NCBI GenBank assembly: GCA_963733395.1
Contig: CAVTCZ010000019.1
Location: 496,001 to 560,000, forward strand
Length of the DNA: 64,000 nucleotides
Source of the DNA: JADKAV01 sp963733395
Lineage (GTDB): Bacteria; Actinomycetota; Actinomycetes; S36-B12; UBA10799
Reading direction: 5' to 3'
The position numbers and the translations under genes were made by a program. Positions 34,584 through 42,990 of the stretch are shown piece after piece. Below the pieces are notes generated by a model. The model was not told where the DNA came from. It worked only from the letters and a program-made list of their open reading frames with translations, and ran no database searches. Within the stretch, counting starts at the first letter, position 1, and each line of letters begins with the position of its first letter.

Positions 34584-34970
34584 TCACTCCTGCCAGGTGT
34601 CCACCTGTCGCAACCACGCGGCCGCGGATTCGCGGTCGGGGAAGGTGCGCACGAGCAGGCCGCGATTGAGGCTGGCCACCTCCCAGAACTGCACCAAGCG
34701 CGCGATGTCCGGATGCGAGGGGAGGACGACGGCCTCCCGGAATCGGGCCAGCACGCCCTGCTTGGAGAGTTCCTCGGCCAGTCGCACGAGGTCGATCACC
34801 GTGTGCCCGCCGGCCATGTCCGTGCAGTCGGCCAGAACGAGGTAGTGGTCGGCGTCCCGCGCCGCTGCCAGCGTCGCAGCGAAGGCCTCCTGCAACTCGT
34901 CGGGTGCCAGTACGTCGCGGATCCGCAGTTCGATGAACCCGTCGTCGGCTACGTCGAGTTCCCAGGCCAT
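34584..34970 (-). CDS. SpoIIAA/STAS-like small protein of unknown role
   Basis: Protein of 128 residues. An alternating strand-helix pattern (WELDVADDGFIELRI, HYLVLADCTDMAGGH, LVRLAEELSKQG, REAVVLPSHPDIARLVQFW) resembles the SpoIIAA-like/STAS fold, but no catalytic or phosphorylated Ser motif is clear. TAGCGT lies six bases before the ATG, so the start is leaderless and divergent from citrate synthase. It converges with dapC. Confidence 0.65.
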   Translation of the reverse strand: MAWELDVADDGFIELRIRDVLAPDELQEAFAATLAAARDADHYLVLADCTDMAGGHTVIDLVRLAEELSKQGVLARFREAVVLPSHPDIARLVQFWEVASLNRGLLVRTFPDRESAAAWLRQVDTWQE

Positions 34971-34976
34971 GCCCCC

Positions 34977-34982
34977 ACGCTA
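34977..34982 (-). promoter_or_regulatory. -10 element of leaderless STAS-like gene
   Basis: TAGCGT on the minus strand, six bases before the ATG at 34970. Confidence 0.6.
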
Positions 34983-35047
34983 GTGCGTCTGTGAGGTCCG
35001 AGGACTCCAGTTGCTGCCCGAGCGCAGCGTGCCCTGCCACAGCGGAC

Positions 35048-35053
35048 TAGCGT
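35048..35053 (+). promoter_or_regulatory. -10 element of leaderless citrate-synthase transcript
   Basis: TAGCGT six bases before the GTG at 35060. Confidence 0.65.
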
Positions 35054-35059
35054 GGGGTC

Positions 35060-36343
35060 GTGAGCGAATTCGTCCTGAACGGGCCCGATGTGAGCCTGGA
35101 AACGCCGGTCGTGCCCGCCACCGACGGGGAGTCCGGAATCGACACCTCGAAACTGCTGGCCACGACCGGCCACGTGGCGCTGGATGGCGGTTTCGTCAAC
35201 ACCGCCGCCTGCACGTCGGCCATCACCTACATCGACGGGAACGCCGGAATCCTGCGCTACCGCGGCTATCCGATCGAGCAACTGGCGAAGCAATCGAGTT
35301 ACCTCGAGGCGTCGTACCTGCTCATCTACGGCGAACTCCCGACGGCCGCGGAACTCGAGGACTTCGACCAGCGGTTGCGGATGCACACGATCCTGCACGA
35401 GGACCTGCGCCGGTTCTTCGACGGTTTCCCGCGCGACGCCCATCCGATGCCGGTGCTGTCCAGCGCCGTCAGCGCCCTGTCGACGTTCTACCAGGACAGC
35501 CTGGACCCGTTCGACGACGACGAGGTCGAGATCTCGACCTACCGCCTGTTGGCGAAGTTGCCGACCATCGCCGCGTACGCCTATCGGAAGTCCCTGGGGC
35601 AACCACTGCTGTACCCGGACAACTCGCTGAACCTGGTCGAGGGATTCCTGCGGATGACGTTCGGCTGGCCGGCAGAGCCCTATGCGAGCGATCCGGTCGT
35701 CACCCGGGCGATGGATCTGTTGCTTCTGCTGCACGCCGACCACGAGCAGAACTGCTCCACGTCCACGGTGCGCCTGGTCGGCTCCTCACATGCCAACCTG
35801 TTCGCATCGGTCTCGGCCGGGGTCAACGCACTGTTCGGACCGCTGCACGGCGGCGCCAACCAGGCGGTGCTGGAGATGCTCGAAGGCATCCGCGACTCCG
35901 ACGGCTCGGTCGACGACTTCATCACCCGGGTGAAGAACCGCGAGCCCGGGGTCAAGCTCATGGGATTCGGCCACCGGGTCTACAAGAACTACGACCCGCG
36001 TGCCGCCATCGTGCGACAGACCGCCGGCGAGGTGTTCGAGCACCTGAACGTCACCGATCCGTTGCTCGACATCGCGCTGCGCCTGGAGGAGGTGGCACTC
36101 GCCGACGACTTCTTCATCTCCCGCAAGCTGTACCCCAACGTGGACTTCTACACCGGCCTGATCTACCGGGCCATGGGTTTCCCCACCAAGATGTTCACGG
36201 TGCTGTTCGCCCTCGGCCGGCTGCCGGGCTGGATCGCCCAATGGCGGGAGATGATCAAGGACCCGCAGACCAAGATCGGGCGGCCGCGCCAGGTCTACAT
36301 CGGGGCGACCGAGCGGGATTACCAGCCGATGGCGCAGCGCTGA
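35060..36343 (+). CDS. gltA: Citrate synthase
   Basis: Protein of 427 residues, full length. The family pattern is intact: GNAGILRYRGYPIEQLA, LHADHEQNCSTSTVRLVGS with catalytic His, GPLHGGANQAVLEML with a second catalytic His, GFGHRVYKNYDPRA, and the catalytic Asp in PNVDFYTGLIY. The N-terminal 35 residues are the usual type-II extension. It condenses acetyl-CoA and oxaloacetate at the start of the TCA cycle. The GTG is fixed by a leaderless -10. The stop TGA is overlapped by one base with the following hemerythrin gene. Confidence 0.96.
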   Translation: MSEFVLNGPDVSLETPVVPATDGESGIDTSKLLATTGHVALDGGFVNTAACTSAITYIDGNAGILRYRGYPIEQLAKQSSYLEASYLLIYGELPTAAELEDFDQRLRMHTILHEDLRRFFDGFPRDAHPMPVLSSAVSALSTFYQDSLDPFDDDEVEISTYRLLAKLPTIAAYAYRKSLGQPLLYPDNSLNLVEGFLRMTFGWPAEPYASDPVVTRAMDLLLLLHADHEQNCSTSTVRLVGSSHANLFASVSAGVNALFGPLHGGANQAVLEMLEGIRDSDGSVDDFITRVKNREPGVKLMGFGHRVYKNYDPRAAIVRQTAGEVFEHLNVTDPLLDIALRLEEVALADDFFISRKLYPNVDFYTGLIYRAMGFPTKMFTVLFALGRLPGWIAQWREMIKDPQTKIGRPRQVYIGATERDYQPMAQR

Positions 36344-36930
36344 TGGCTGTCGACTTCGCGATGAACGGCATGCTGCACCGGGCGTTGCTGCGCGAGTTGG
36401 ACCGGGTGCAGGGGTTCGTGGCGGCCGGCGATCTGCAGCAGGCCCGCAAGCACTGGTGGTTCTTCTCCGACGCGCTGCACCAGCACCACGAGGGCGAGGA
36501 CATGTTCCTCTTCCCGTTGGTGCGGGCACGATCCAGCGACACCTCCGAGATCACGACGATCGACGCGCTCGAGGCCGAGCACGAGCAGTTGCACGCGGCC
36601 CTCGACGCCTGTGACGCGGACTTCCGCGGCGATGGGGCATTTCCGGACTCGACCGATGGCGACATCAACGCTCTGCGGTTGGTGCTCGCGGCCCACTGCG
36701 CCCACGAGGAGGCCGAAGGTGAGCCGCTGCTCGCCAAGTACCTCACCGACGAGGATCTGAAGCCCTTCAACGCGGCCAATCGCAAGGGGGAGCACGCCAT
36801 GCTGATCTTCCCCTGGGTCGCCGACGGTGGTTCGGCCGCGGACCAGTCGGTCTACGACGTCCTGCCGGGCCCGGTGCGCCTTTTCCTCAAGCCGGTCATG
36901 CAGCGCAAGTACAAGGCCTACTTCCGCTGA
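36343..36930 (+). CDS. Hemerythrin HHE domain-containing protein
   Basis: Protein of 195 residues. A four-helix HHE bundle spans the first 140 residues with metal-ligand His and Glu: LHRALLRELDRVQG, HQHHEGEDMFLFPLV, EAEHEQLHAALDA, AHCAHEEAEGEPLL. Such proteins bind a di-iron centre and carry or sense oxygen, NO or iron. The last 50 residues are helical with no assigned role. It starts at ATG 36343, sharing one base with the gltA stop, so it is co-translated with citrate synthase. Confidence 0.85.
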   Translation: MAVDFAMNGMLHRALLRELDRVQGFVAAGDLQQARKHWWFFSDALHQHHEGEDMFLFPLVRARSSDTSEITTIDALEAEHEQLHAALDACDADFRGDGAFPDSTDGDINALRLVLAAHCAHEEAEGEPLLAKYLTDEDLKPFNAANRKGEHAMLIFPWVADGGSAADQSVYDVLPGPVRLFLKPVMQRKYKAYFR

Positions 36931-37038
36931 CCCCCCCGCGGGGCAGATTGCGCAACAGGCAAGGGAATCGCCGCTTCTGCGATCTGCTCGTCGTCCGGGT
37001 GGTTGCGGCGCCTCGGGTCACCAACCGGCCCGAAGCGG

Positions 37039-37962
37039 CTAGTTCTTGTGCAGTTCCGCGTTGAGATCGCCCCAGGAGCCCGACCGTCGCACCGCTTCCA
37101 GGGCGCCGCTCACGGAGTTGCGGCGGAACAGCCAACCGGGCTGCCCCGACAGCTCGCGGGCCTTCACAAGGCTTCCGTCGGGGGTCGTGACCTTCGAACC
37201 GGCGGTGATGTAGCACCCCGCCTCCACGATGCAGCCGTCACCCAGCGAGATGCCCACGCCGGCGTTGGCCCCGATCAGGCAGCCCTCACCGATGGAGATC
37301 ACCTCGCTGCCGCCGCCGGACAGCGTGCCCATGATGGAGGCGCCGCCCCCCACGTCGGAACCGTCCCCGACCACCACGCCGGCGGAGATCCGCCCCTCGA
37401 CCATGGACGCGCCCAGGGTGCCGGCGTTGAAGTTGCAGAAGCCCTCGTGCATGACGGTCGTGCCCTCGGCCAGGTGCGCACCCAGTCGGACCCGGTCGGC
37501 GTCGGCGATGCGGACCCCCGAGGGGAGGACGTAGTCCACCATCCGGGGGAACTTGTCCACGCTGAGCACGGTGAGGTGCTGGCTGCGCGCCCGGGCCCGG
37601 GTGCGGGTCGCCTCCAGATCCGCGATCGCCACCGGGCCGGCCGTCGTCCAGGCGACGTTGGGGAGCAACCCGAAGACACCGTCGAGGTTGATCGTGCGCG
37701 GCCGGACCATGCGAAGTGACAGCAGGTGCAGGCGCAGGTAGACGTCGGCGGTGTCCGTCGGCGGCGCGGAGAGGTCGTCGATGATCGTCACCACGGTGTC
37801 CACCCGCACGCCGCGCACCTGGTCCCGGTCGATCGCGCCGGCCACATCGGGGGCGTCCAACGGCTGGGCGCTGAGGCTCGGGTGCGGGTACCACACGTCC
37901 AGGACGGTGTCCCCGGCGAGCGTGGCCAGACCGATCCCGCTGGCGGCGGAGTTGTTGAGCAT
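37039..37962 (-). CDS. dapD: 2,3,4,5-tetrahydropyridine-2,6-dicarboxylate N-succinyltransferase
   Basis: Protein of 307 residues of the actinobacterial DapD type. An alpha/beta N-terminal half is followed by a left-handed beta-helix of hexapeptides (SDVGGGASIMGTLSGGG, GANAGVGISLGDGCIVEAGC), then a C-terminal domain ending WGDLNAELHKN. Glu in VMHEGFCNFNAGTLG and VEGRISAG are active-site regions. It succinylates tetrahydrodipicolinate, the committed step of the succinylase lysine/DAP branch. The start ATG 37962 is preceded by CACGCT six bases upstream, a weaker leaderless -10. Confidence 0.93.
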   Translation of the reverse strand: MLNNSAASGIGLATLAGDTVLDVWYPHPSLSAQPLDAPDVAGAIDRDQVRGVRVDTVVTIIDDLSAPPTDTADVYLRLHLLSLRMVRPRTINLDGVFGLLPNVAWTTAGPVAIADLEATRTRARARSQHLTVLSVDKFPRMVDYVLPSGVRIADADRVRLGAHLAEGTTVMHEGFCNFNAGTLGASMVEGRISAGVVVGDGSDVGGGASIMGTLSGGGSEVISIGEGCLIGANAGVGISLGDGCIVEAGCYITAGSKVTTPDGSLVKARELSGQPGWLFRRNSVSGALEAVRRSGSWGDLNAELHKN

Positions 37963-38043
37963 GCGCCTAGCGTGCCACGAGTCGCACGCGGCGGTGGCGA
38001 AGCCCGGCCCGGACCTGCACGGCCGGGGTCCTGGTGTTCGGCG

Positions 38044-38049
38044 TATTGT
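38044..38049 (+). promoter_or_regulatory. -10 element of leaderless dapE transcript
   Basis: TATTGT six bases before the ATG at 38056. Confidence 0.6.
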
Positions 38050-38055
38050 GGCGTG

Positions 38056-39109
38056 ATGCTGGATCTTTCCGCGGACGTGGTCTCCCTCACCGCCGCGCTC
38101 GTCGATATCCCGAGCGAGTCGCGCCACGAACAGCGCATCGCAGACGCGGTCGAACAGGCGCTCCGCCCGCTGCAGCACCTGCGGGTGACCCGGTTCGGGA
38201 ACACCGTGGTGGCGCAGACCGACCTCGGTCGCCCGGAGCGGGTGGTGCTCGGTGGGCACCTGGACACGGTGCCGGCCGCCGACAACCTGCCGCACCGCAT
38301 CGAGGGTGAGAACTTGTACGGGCTCGGGTGCCAACGACATGAAGGGCGGGGTGGCGGTGGCATTGCGCTGCGCCCATGAACTGACCGAACCCGCCCGCGA
38401 CGTGACCTACGTGTTCTACGAATGCGAGGAGATCGACGACGAGGCCAACGGGTTGCGCAAGCTGTCCGAGGCACACCCGGATCTCCTGACCGCCGACTTC
38501 GCCGTGCTCATGGAGCCCAGCGACGCCGGTGTGGAGGCGGGGTGTCAGGGCACGCTGCGGGCACACATCCGGACCTCCGGCGAGCGGGCACACAGCGCCC
38601 GGTCCTGGTTGGGCCGAAACGCCATCCACGCCGCGGCCGACATCCTCCATCGGCTCGACGAGTACGAACCGCGCAGTCCGCTGATCGACGGCCTGCAGTA
38701 CCGGGAGGGGCTCAACGCCGTGGGGATCGAAGGCGGTGTGGCCACCAACGTCATCCCCGATGCCTGCGTGGTCACGGTGAACTACCGGTATGCGCCCGAC
38801 CGCACCCCGGCTGAGGCGCTGGCCCATGTGGCGGGCGTCTTCGACGGCTATCCGTTGCAGGTCGTGGACAACTCCCCGGGCGCCCTGCCCGGGCTCGGGC
38901 ACCCGGCCGCCAAGGCCTTCCTGGAGGCCACCGGGGCGGTGCCGCGGCCCAAGTTCGGCTGGACCGACGTGTCCCGGTTCTCCGCACTGGGGGTGCCTGC
39001 CGTGAACTTCGGTCCGGGTGACCCGTCGCTGGCCCATACCCGTGGTGAGTATGTTCCCATCGAGCACCTGCAGCGGTGCGAGCGACAGATGCTGGAGTGG
39101 TTGCGTTGA
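38056..39109 (+). CDS. dapE: Succinyl-diaminopimelate desuccinylase, frame broken near 38330
   Basis: About 350 residues. The frame starts at ATG 38056 (MLDLSADVVSLTAAL) and has the M20 motif VVLGGHLDTVPAADN with a zinc His and catalytic Asp. It shifts by one base at the GGG near 38329, then continues ANDMKGGVAVAL, YECEEIDDEANGL with catalytic Glu-Glu, and the dimerisation domain (RAHIRTSGERAHSAR). It ends GEYVPIEHLQRCERQMLEWL. It releases LL-diaminopimelate. The last base of its stop is shared as TTGA with the GH25 gene. One extra G is the likely cause of the break. Confidence 0.92.
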
Positions 39110-40074
39110 AGAGTGCATTGTTGGCCGTCGGAGCGGCCGGTCTGTGTGGGGCGGTGGCGGTTGCCGGTATCCAGCCGGTCCTGGGCAAGCCCAAGCCCAA
39201 GGCCACGTCCTGGGCACACCAGGGGCTCAGTGACATCCGCGGGGTCGACGTCTCCCGCTGGCAGCACATCGGCCCGGGCGTGCTCGACTTCCGGAAGCTG
39301 CAGAAGCGCGGCGTCCGTTTCGTGGTCATCAAGTCCGGCGACACGTCGTCATCGGCCCACGCGGAGGCGGGCTACTGGTACGGCCGCGACAAAGAGGCGG
39401 CGCGTCGAGCCGGACTGCTGGTCGGGGCGTACTACTACGCGACACCCACGAGCGACTCCCGCCGGGTGGTGTCGGACGCGAAGTCCCAGGCACGCAAGGC
39501 GGCGCGACGGGTGGGCGGCCGGCTGCCGGCCGGACACCTGCCGCTCGCGCTCGACCTGGAGACCGACAGCACCCGGCTGGGCAAGGCCGACCTCACCCGC
39601 TGGGCGAAGACGTGGTTGCAGGTCGTCGAGAAGCGGACCGGGCGCACGCCGTGGTTCTACTCCTACACCCGCTACATGGAGCGCAAGCTCCTGGCCGACC
39701 CGGTTCTGCAGAGCTACCCCCTTTGGCACGCGAACTGGGGCCTGTTCCTCAAGGAACGGCCCATGCAGATCCGCGGCTGGCCGGCCAATCATGCCCGTAT
39801 CTGGCAGTTCACGGACTCCGGTCGCCTGCCCGGTTCGGGTTCGCGCTATCTGGATCTCAACGTCTACCGGGGCACCGGGGAGCAACTGCTCGCCGAGGCG
39901 GGACTGGGACCGGAGGACGCCCAGCGCTACGACCTGCCGCTGCGTCGTCCCGTTCCCTCCGCCAGCCCGTCGGTAAGCCCGTCAGCCGAGCCAGACCCCG
40001 ACTCCTTCACCGAGTACGTCGGTGAGCCCCAGCCCGGTCGGTTGAGCCGCCCCGCTGTGTTCGCCCGCCGGTAA
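39106..40074 (+). CDS. Secreted GH25 lysozyme-like muramidase
   Basis: About 322 residues. A short signal anchor (KSALLAVGAAGLCGAVAVAG) is followed by the GH25 domain: RGVDVSRWQHIGPG with catalytic Asp, RFVVIKSGD, YYYATPTSDS, LPLALDLETDSTRLG with catalytic Glu in the DLE pattern, WFYSYTRYME, WQFTDSG. The C-terminus is Pro/Ser-rich. It hydrolyses peptidoglycan glycan strands outside the cell. The TTG start overlaps the dapE stop as TTGA, so a wall hydrolase is co-translated with an enzyme of DAP synthesis. Confidence 0.85.
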   Translation: MKSALLAVGAAGLCGAVAVAGIQPVLGKPKPKATSWAHQGLSDIRGVDVSRWQHIGPGVLDFRKLQKRGVRFVVIKSGDTSSSAHAEAGYWYGRDKEAARRAGLLVGAYYYATPTSDSRRVVSDAKSQARKAARRVGGRLPAGHLPLALDLETDSTRLGKADLTRWAKTWLQVVEKRTGRTPWFYSYTRYMERKLLADPVLQSYPLWHANWGLFLKERPMQIRGWPANHARIWQFTDSGRLPGSGSRYLDLNVYRGTGEQLLAEAGLGPEDAQRYDLPLRRPVPSASPSVSPSAEPDPDSFTEYVGEPQPGRLSRPAVFARR

Positions 40075-40108
40075 CCGGCATGTCGTCGGCAGTACGCCGG
40101 CATGCCCA

Positions 40109-40114
40109 TACGGT
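40109..40114 (+). promoter_or_regulatory. -10 element of leaderless LOG gene
   Basis: TACGGT six bases before the ATG at 40121. Confidence 0.6.
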
Positions 40115-40120
40115 GGCAGC

Positions 40121-40879
40121 ATGAACGACGCTTCCGAGACCTGGTACTCCCCGCCGACCCCGCAGCGCCACCGTGGACCGGTGGTGCTGCGCGGGGAACA
40201 CGCCCGCGGTTCCACGACCGATCAGCGACTACTGGACAGCCGGGCGGCCGGCGATTGGGTGCACACGGATCCGTGGCGGGTGCTGCGCATCCAGGCCGAG
40301 TTCGTGGAGGGTTTCGGCGCCATGGCCAATGTCGGTCCGGCCATCTCGGTGTTCGGCAGTGCCCGGACCCAGCGTGACCACCGGGAGTACGCGGCTGCCG
40401 AAGATGTCGGCGCCCGGCTCGTGGGCGCCGGCTACGCCGTGATCACCGGTGGCGGCCCGGGCATCATGGAGGCCGCCAACAAGGGTGCGTTCGAAGCCGG
40501 TGGCACGAGTGTCGGGCTCGGCATCGAGTTGCCGTTCGAGCAGGGCATCAACGAGTGGGTCGAGATCGGCGTGAACTTCCGGTACTTCTTCGCGCGCAAG
40601 ACCTGCTTCGTCAAGTACAGCCACGGGTTCGTGGTGTTCCCCGGCGGGTTCGGGACGCTGGACGAGTTGTTCGAGGCCCTGACCCTGGTACAGACGCAGA
40701 AGGTCACCCGCTTCCCGATCGTGCTCGTGGGCACGTCGTATTGGGCGGGGCTGGTGGATTGGATCCGCAACACCTTGGCCGCGGAGGCCAAGATCGGGCT
40801 GGAGGACCACGAACTGCTCCACCTCACCGACGACCCGGAGGACGTGGTCGACGTGATCCGCAGGGTGGACCAGGGCTGA
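40121..40879 (+). CDS. LOG family protein (TIGR00730), cytokinin-riboside phosphoribohydrolase type
   Basis: Protein of 252 residues. The Rossmann-like core has VFGSARTQRDHREYAAAED, VITGGGPGIMEAANKGAFE and the LOG signature VVFPGGFGTLDELFEALT (PGGxGTxxE). LOG enzymes remove ribose phosphate from N6-modified AMP; in Mycobacterium the homologue near dapE has that activity. An N-terminal extension of about 75 residues holds DPWRVLRIQAEFVEGF. The start is fixed by the leaderless promoter. It is convergent with folP, four bases apart. Confidence 0.9.
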   Translation: MNDASETWYSPPTPQRHRGPVVLRGEHARGSTTDQRLLDSRAAGDWVHTDPWRVLRIQAEFVEGFGAMANVGPAISVFGSARTQRDHREYAAAEDVGARLVGAGYAVITGGGPGIMEAANKGAFEAGGTSVGLGIELPFEQGINEWVEIGVNFRYFFARKTCFVKYSHGFVVFPGGFGTLDELFEALTLVQTQKVTRFPIVLVGTSYWAGLVDWIRNTLAAEAKIGLEDHELLHLTDDPEDVVDVIRRVDQG

Positions 40880-40882
40880 GCC

Positions 40883-41743
40883 CTAGGCGAGGCCGCGCCG
40901 GTTCACCTCCGGCTGGCGGGTACCCGCGATCGCCTGCACCATGTGCAGCACGTCGAACGTCTGCCGGACCTCGTGCACCCGGTAGACGCGGGCGCCGAGC
41001 CAGGCGGACACCGCGGTGGTCGCCAGCGTCCCCTCCAACCTCTCGCCGACGGGCCGGTCGAGGGTCTCGCCGATGAAGTCCTTGTTGCTCAGCGACACCA
41101 GCACCGGCCATCCCGTGGCCACCATCTCGGGCAGGCGGCGGGTGCACTCCAGCGAGTGCCGGGTGTTCTTGCCGAAGTCGTGGCCGGGGTCGATCAGGAT
41201 GCTCGTGCGACTGACCCCCAGACCCTCTGCCCGCCGCGCCTGGCCGAGCACGTCCGTCAGCACCGCCGCCATGACATCGGGGTACTGGACCCGGTGTGGC
41301 CGGGTGCGGGGGGTGAGCCCGCCGGCATGCGTGCAGACGAGTCCGACACCGGCCTCGGCGGCCACCTGTGCCAACTGCGGGTCGTGCCCGCCCCAGGCGT
41401 CGTTGAGCAGCGTCGCGCCCTCCGCGCACACGTCCCGGCCCACATCCGCGCGCCACGTGTCCACCGAGATGACCACCTGCGGGTGTCGGGACGCGACCTC
41501 GGCGACGAAGGACACCACCCGCCGCTTCTCCTCCGCCGGGTCCACCACCTGCCCCGGTCCGGCCTTCACACCGCCGATGTCCACGATCTGAGCGCCTTCG
41601 GCGACCACCTGATCCACCCGGTCGAGGGCGGCGTCGTGGGCGTAGGTCGATCCCCGGTCGTAGAAGGAGTCCGGGGTGCGATTGATGATGGCCATCACCA
41701 ACAACTCGTCATCGCTGAACTCATGGGGTCCGAACGTCAGCAC
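40883..41743 (-). CDS. folP: Dihydropteroate synthase family protein (FolP2-like)
   Basis: About 286 residues. The TIM-barrel signature starts VMAIINRTPDSFYDRGSTYA, then VDIGGVKAGPGQVVDP, SVDTWRADVGRDVCAEGATL, DPGHDFGKNTRHSL and VSLSNKDFIGETL. In mycobacteria the gene at this position is folP2, whose product does not act as the main dihydropteroate synthase, so the folate role is uncertain. GTG 41743 is chosen for GGAGGAGG just upstream. An in-frame extension to 41899 lacks family likeness and lies within the divergent gene. Confidence 0.9.
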   Translation of the reverse strand: MLTFGPHEFSDDELLVMAIINRTPDSFYDRGSTYAHDAALDRVDQVVAEGAQIVDIGGVKAGPGQVVDPAEEKRRVVSFVAEVASRHPQVVISVDTWRADVGRDVCAEGATLLNDAWGGHDPQLAQVAAEAGVGLVCTHAGGLTPRTRPHRVQYPDVMAAVLTDVLGQARRAEGLGVSRTSILIDPGHDFGKNTRHSLECTRRLPEMVATGWPVLVSLSNKDFIGETLDRPVGERLEGTLATTAVSAWLGARVYRVHEVRQTFDVLHMVQAIAGTRQPEVNRRGLA

Positions 41744-41807
41744 TGGTGCTCCTCCTCCGAGATGCCAGACTGTCAGGTAATGCCCGTGTGCGCGAAGGGA
41801 GATGTCG

Positions 41808-42154
41808 ATGCCGGTGGTGTTCGGATTGCTCGCGCTGATCCTGATCGTCGCCTTTGCGCTGGTCCTGGCCGGGAAACTGCCCGCCGTCCCCCAGCCCACC
41901 CGGGACCGCTACACCGCCCGGCTGCCGCGTCGCCGGGGCCCGCCGACATCGACCAGTTGCGGCTGCCGGTCGCCTTCCGGGGGTACCGCATGGACGACGT
42001 CGATGCGGCCCTGGCGGTGCTGCGGGACCGGATCGTCGTGCTGGAGGCTCAGACGGGGGCGCCTCCCGTCGAGCCTGCCACGCCCGGCATGACGACGGGT
42101 CCGGCGCCCGGGCAAGCGTCGCCCTTCGCTCCGCCGGAGCCCGACGATGGCTGA
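41808..42154 (+). CDS. DivIVA-domain membrane-anchored protein, frame broken near 41935
   Basis: About 115 residues. An N-terminal membrane helix (VFGLLALILIVAFALVLAGK) leads to a linker, then after a one-base frame change a DivIVA-type segment reads LRLPVAFRGYRMDDVDAALA and VLRDRIVVLEAQ, a coiled coil, and a Pro-rich end. DivIVA domains bind curved membrane and place cell-division or polar-growth factors. The break at CGGGGCCC fits a missing G or C. AAGGGAG lies seven bases before ATG 41808. It is followed by an SRPBCC gene with eight bases overlap. Confidence 0.75.
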
Positions 42155-42593
42155 ACGCAAGGCGCTGCAACTGACCGTCGACGTCCCCGCGGATCCGGTC
42201 GGGGTGTTCGCGGCGATGACGGACTGGGATCGGCAGCACGAGTGGATGCTGGGTACGCGTGTGCGCGCCGAGCGCAACGGCGGCCGCGGTACCGGTGGCG
42301 GGATCGCCGCGTTCACCGGGATCGGCCCGCTCGGTTTCTGGGACACCATGACCATCACCCGCTGGGATGAACCCCGGGTCGTGGAGGTGGACCACACGGG
42401 CGAGTTGGTGCGAGGCATCGGGGTGTTCCGGGTGGAACGCGCCGGACCGGGTAGCCGGTTCGTGTGGCGCGAGGAGGTCGACCTGCCGCTGGGCCGGCTG
42501 GGCCAGTTGGGGTGGCTTGTCATCAAACCGTTGCTCGCCGCCGGGGTGGCGCTGTCGTTGCGTCGCTTCGCCCGCTTCGCCGTCCGCGGCTGA
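42147..42593 (+). CDS. SRPBCC-family (START-like) protein
   Basis: Protein of 148 residues with the helix-grip fold: an N-terminal strand (QLTVDVPADPVGVFAAMTDW), DRQHEWMLGTRV, VRGIGVFRVERAG and a long C-terminal helix (LVIKPLLAAGVALSLRRFA). Members bind hydrophobic ligands. No partner or ligand can be read here. It overlaps the DivIVA-like gene by eight bases. Confidence 0.82.
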   Translation: MAERKALQLTVDVPADPVGVFAAMTDWDRQHEWMLGTRVRAERNGGRGTGGGIAAFTGIGPLGFWDTMTITRWDEPRVVEVDHTGELVRGIGVFRVERAGPGSRFVWREEVDLPLGRLGQLGWLVIKPLLAAGVALSLRRFARFAVRG

Positions 42594-42653
42594 GTCCTGA
42601 TAGGTCCCGCGCGGTCTTGGCTGAGGCGGCACACGAAAGCCCCCGCAGCGGGA

Positions 42654-42659
42654 TAGACT
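42654..42659 (+). promoter_or_regulatory. -10 element of the DUF3117 gene (transcript with leader)
   Basis: TAGACT followed by a 60-base leader with GAAAGGGG before the ATG at 42726, so this gene is not leaderless. Confidence 0.45.
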
Positions 42660-42725
42660 TGGCGCAAGCGTGGATGGTGAGAGCGCGCAGCAAGTGAGTT
42701 TCGTGATCGACGAAAGGGGACCGAT

Positions 42726-42890
42726 ATGGCGGCCATGAAGCCGCGGACGGGCGACGGCCCGATGGAGGTCACCAAGGAGGGACGCGGCTACGTGATGCGG
42801 GTCCCCCTCGAGGGTGGTGGCCGACTCGTCGTGGAGATCTCCCGCGAGGAGGCCGAAGAACTCGGCGGTCTCCTGCAGAGCATCGAGTAA
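42726..42890 (+). CDS. DUF3117 small conserved actinobacterial protein
   Basis: Protein of 54 residues: MAAMKPRTGDGPMEVTKEGR, then YVMRVPLEGGGRLVVEISRE and EEAEELGGLL. This is the widespread DUF3117 family, a small beta-alpha protein of unknown function, found near folP2 and the DivIVA gene in mycobacteria as here. The start has GAAAGGGG upstream. A hairpin terminator follows at once. Confidence 0.93.
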   Translation: MAAMKPRTGDGPMEVTKEGRGYVMRVPLEGGGRLVVEISREEAEELGGLLQSIE

Positions 42891-42906
42891 CCCCCCAGGA
42901 CCGTGG

Positions 42907-42941
42907 CTACGGGCCCCCCGGTGAGACCGGAGGGCCCGTAG
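42907..42941 (+). terminator. Hairpin terminator after DUF3117
   Basis: CTACGGGCCCCCCGG and CCGGAGGGCCCGTAG pair over 15 bases with one mismatch around a TGAGA loop, 17 bases after the stop. Confidence 0.8.
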
Positions 42942-42977
42942 TCGCGTCCGGGCAGGGACCTGCGGGCCGTCGGCCGC

Positions 42978-42983
42978 TAGGTT
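42978..42983 (+). promoter_or_regulatory. -10 element of leaderless aminopeptidase gene
   Basis: TAGGTT seven bases before the GTG at 42991. Confidence 0.6.
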
Positions 42984-42990
42984 GAACTGC

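Noticed and set aside
38087..39217. A 376-codon open frame on the minus strand
   Set aside because: It is antisense to dapE, which has intact M20 motifs.
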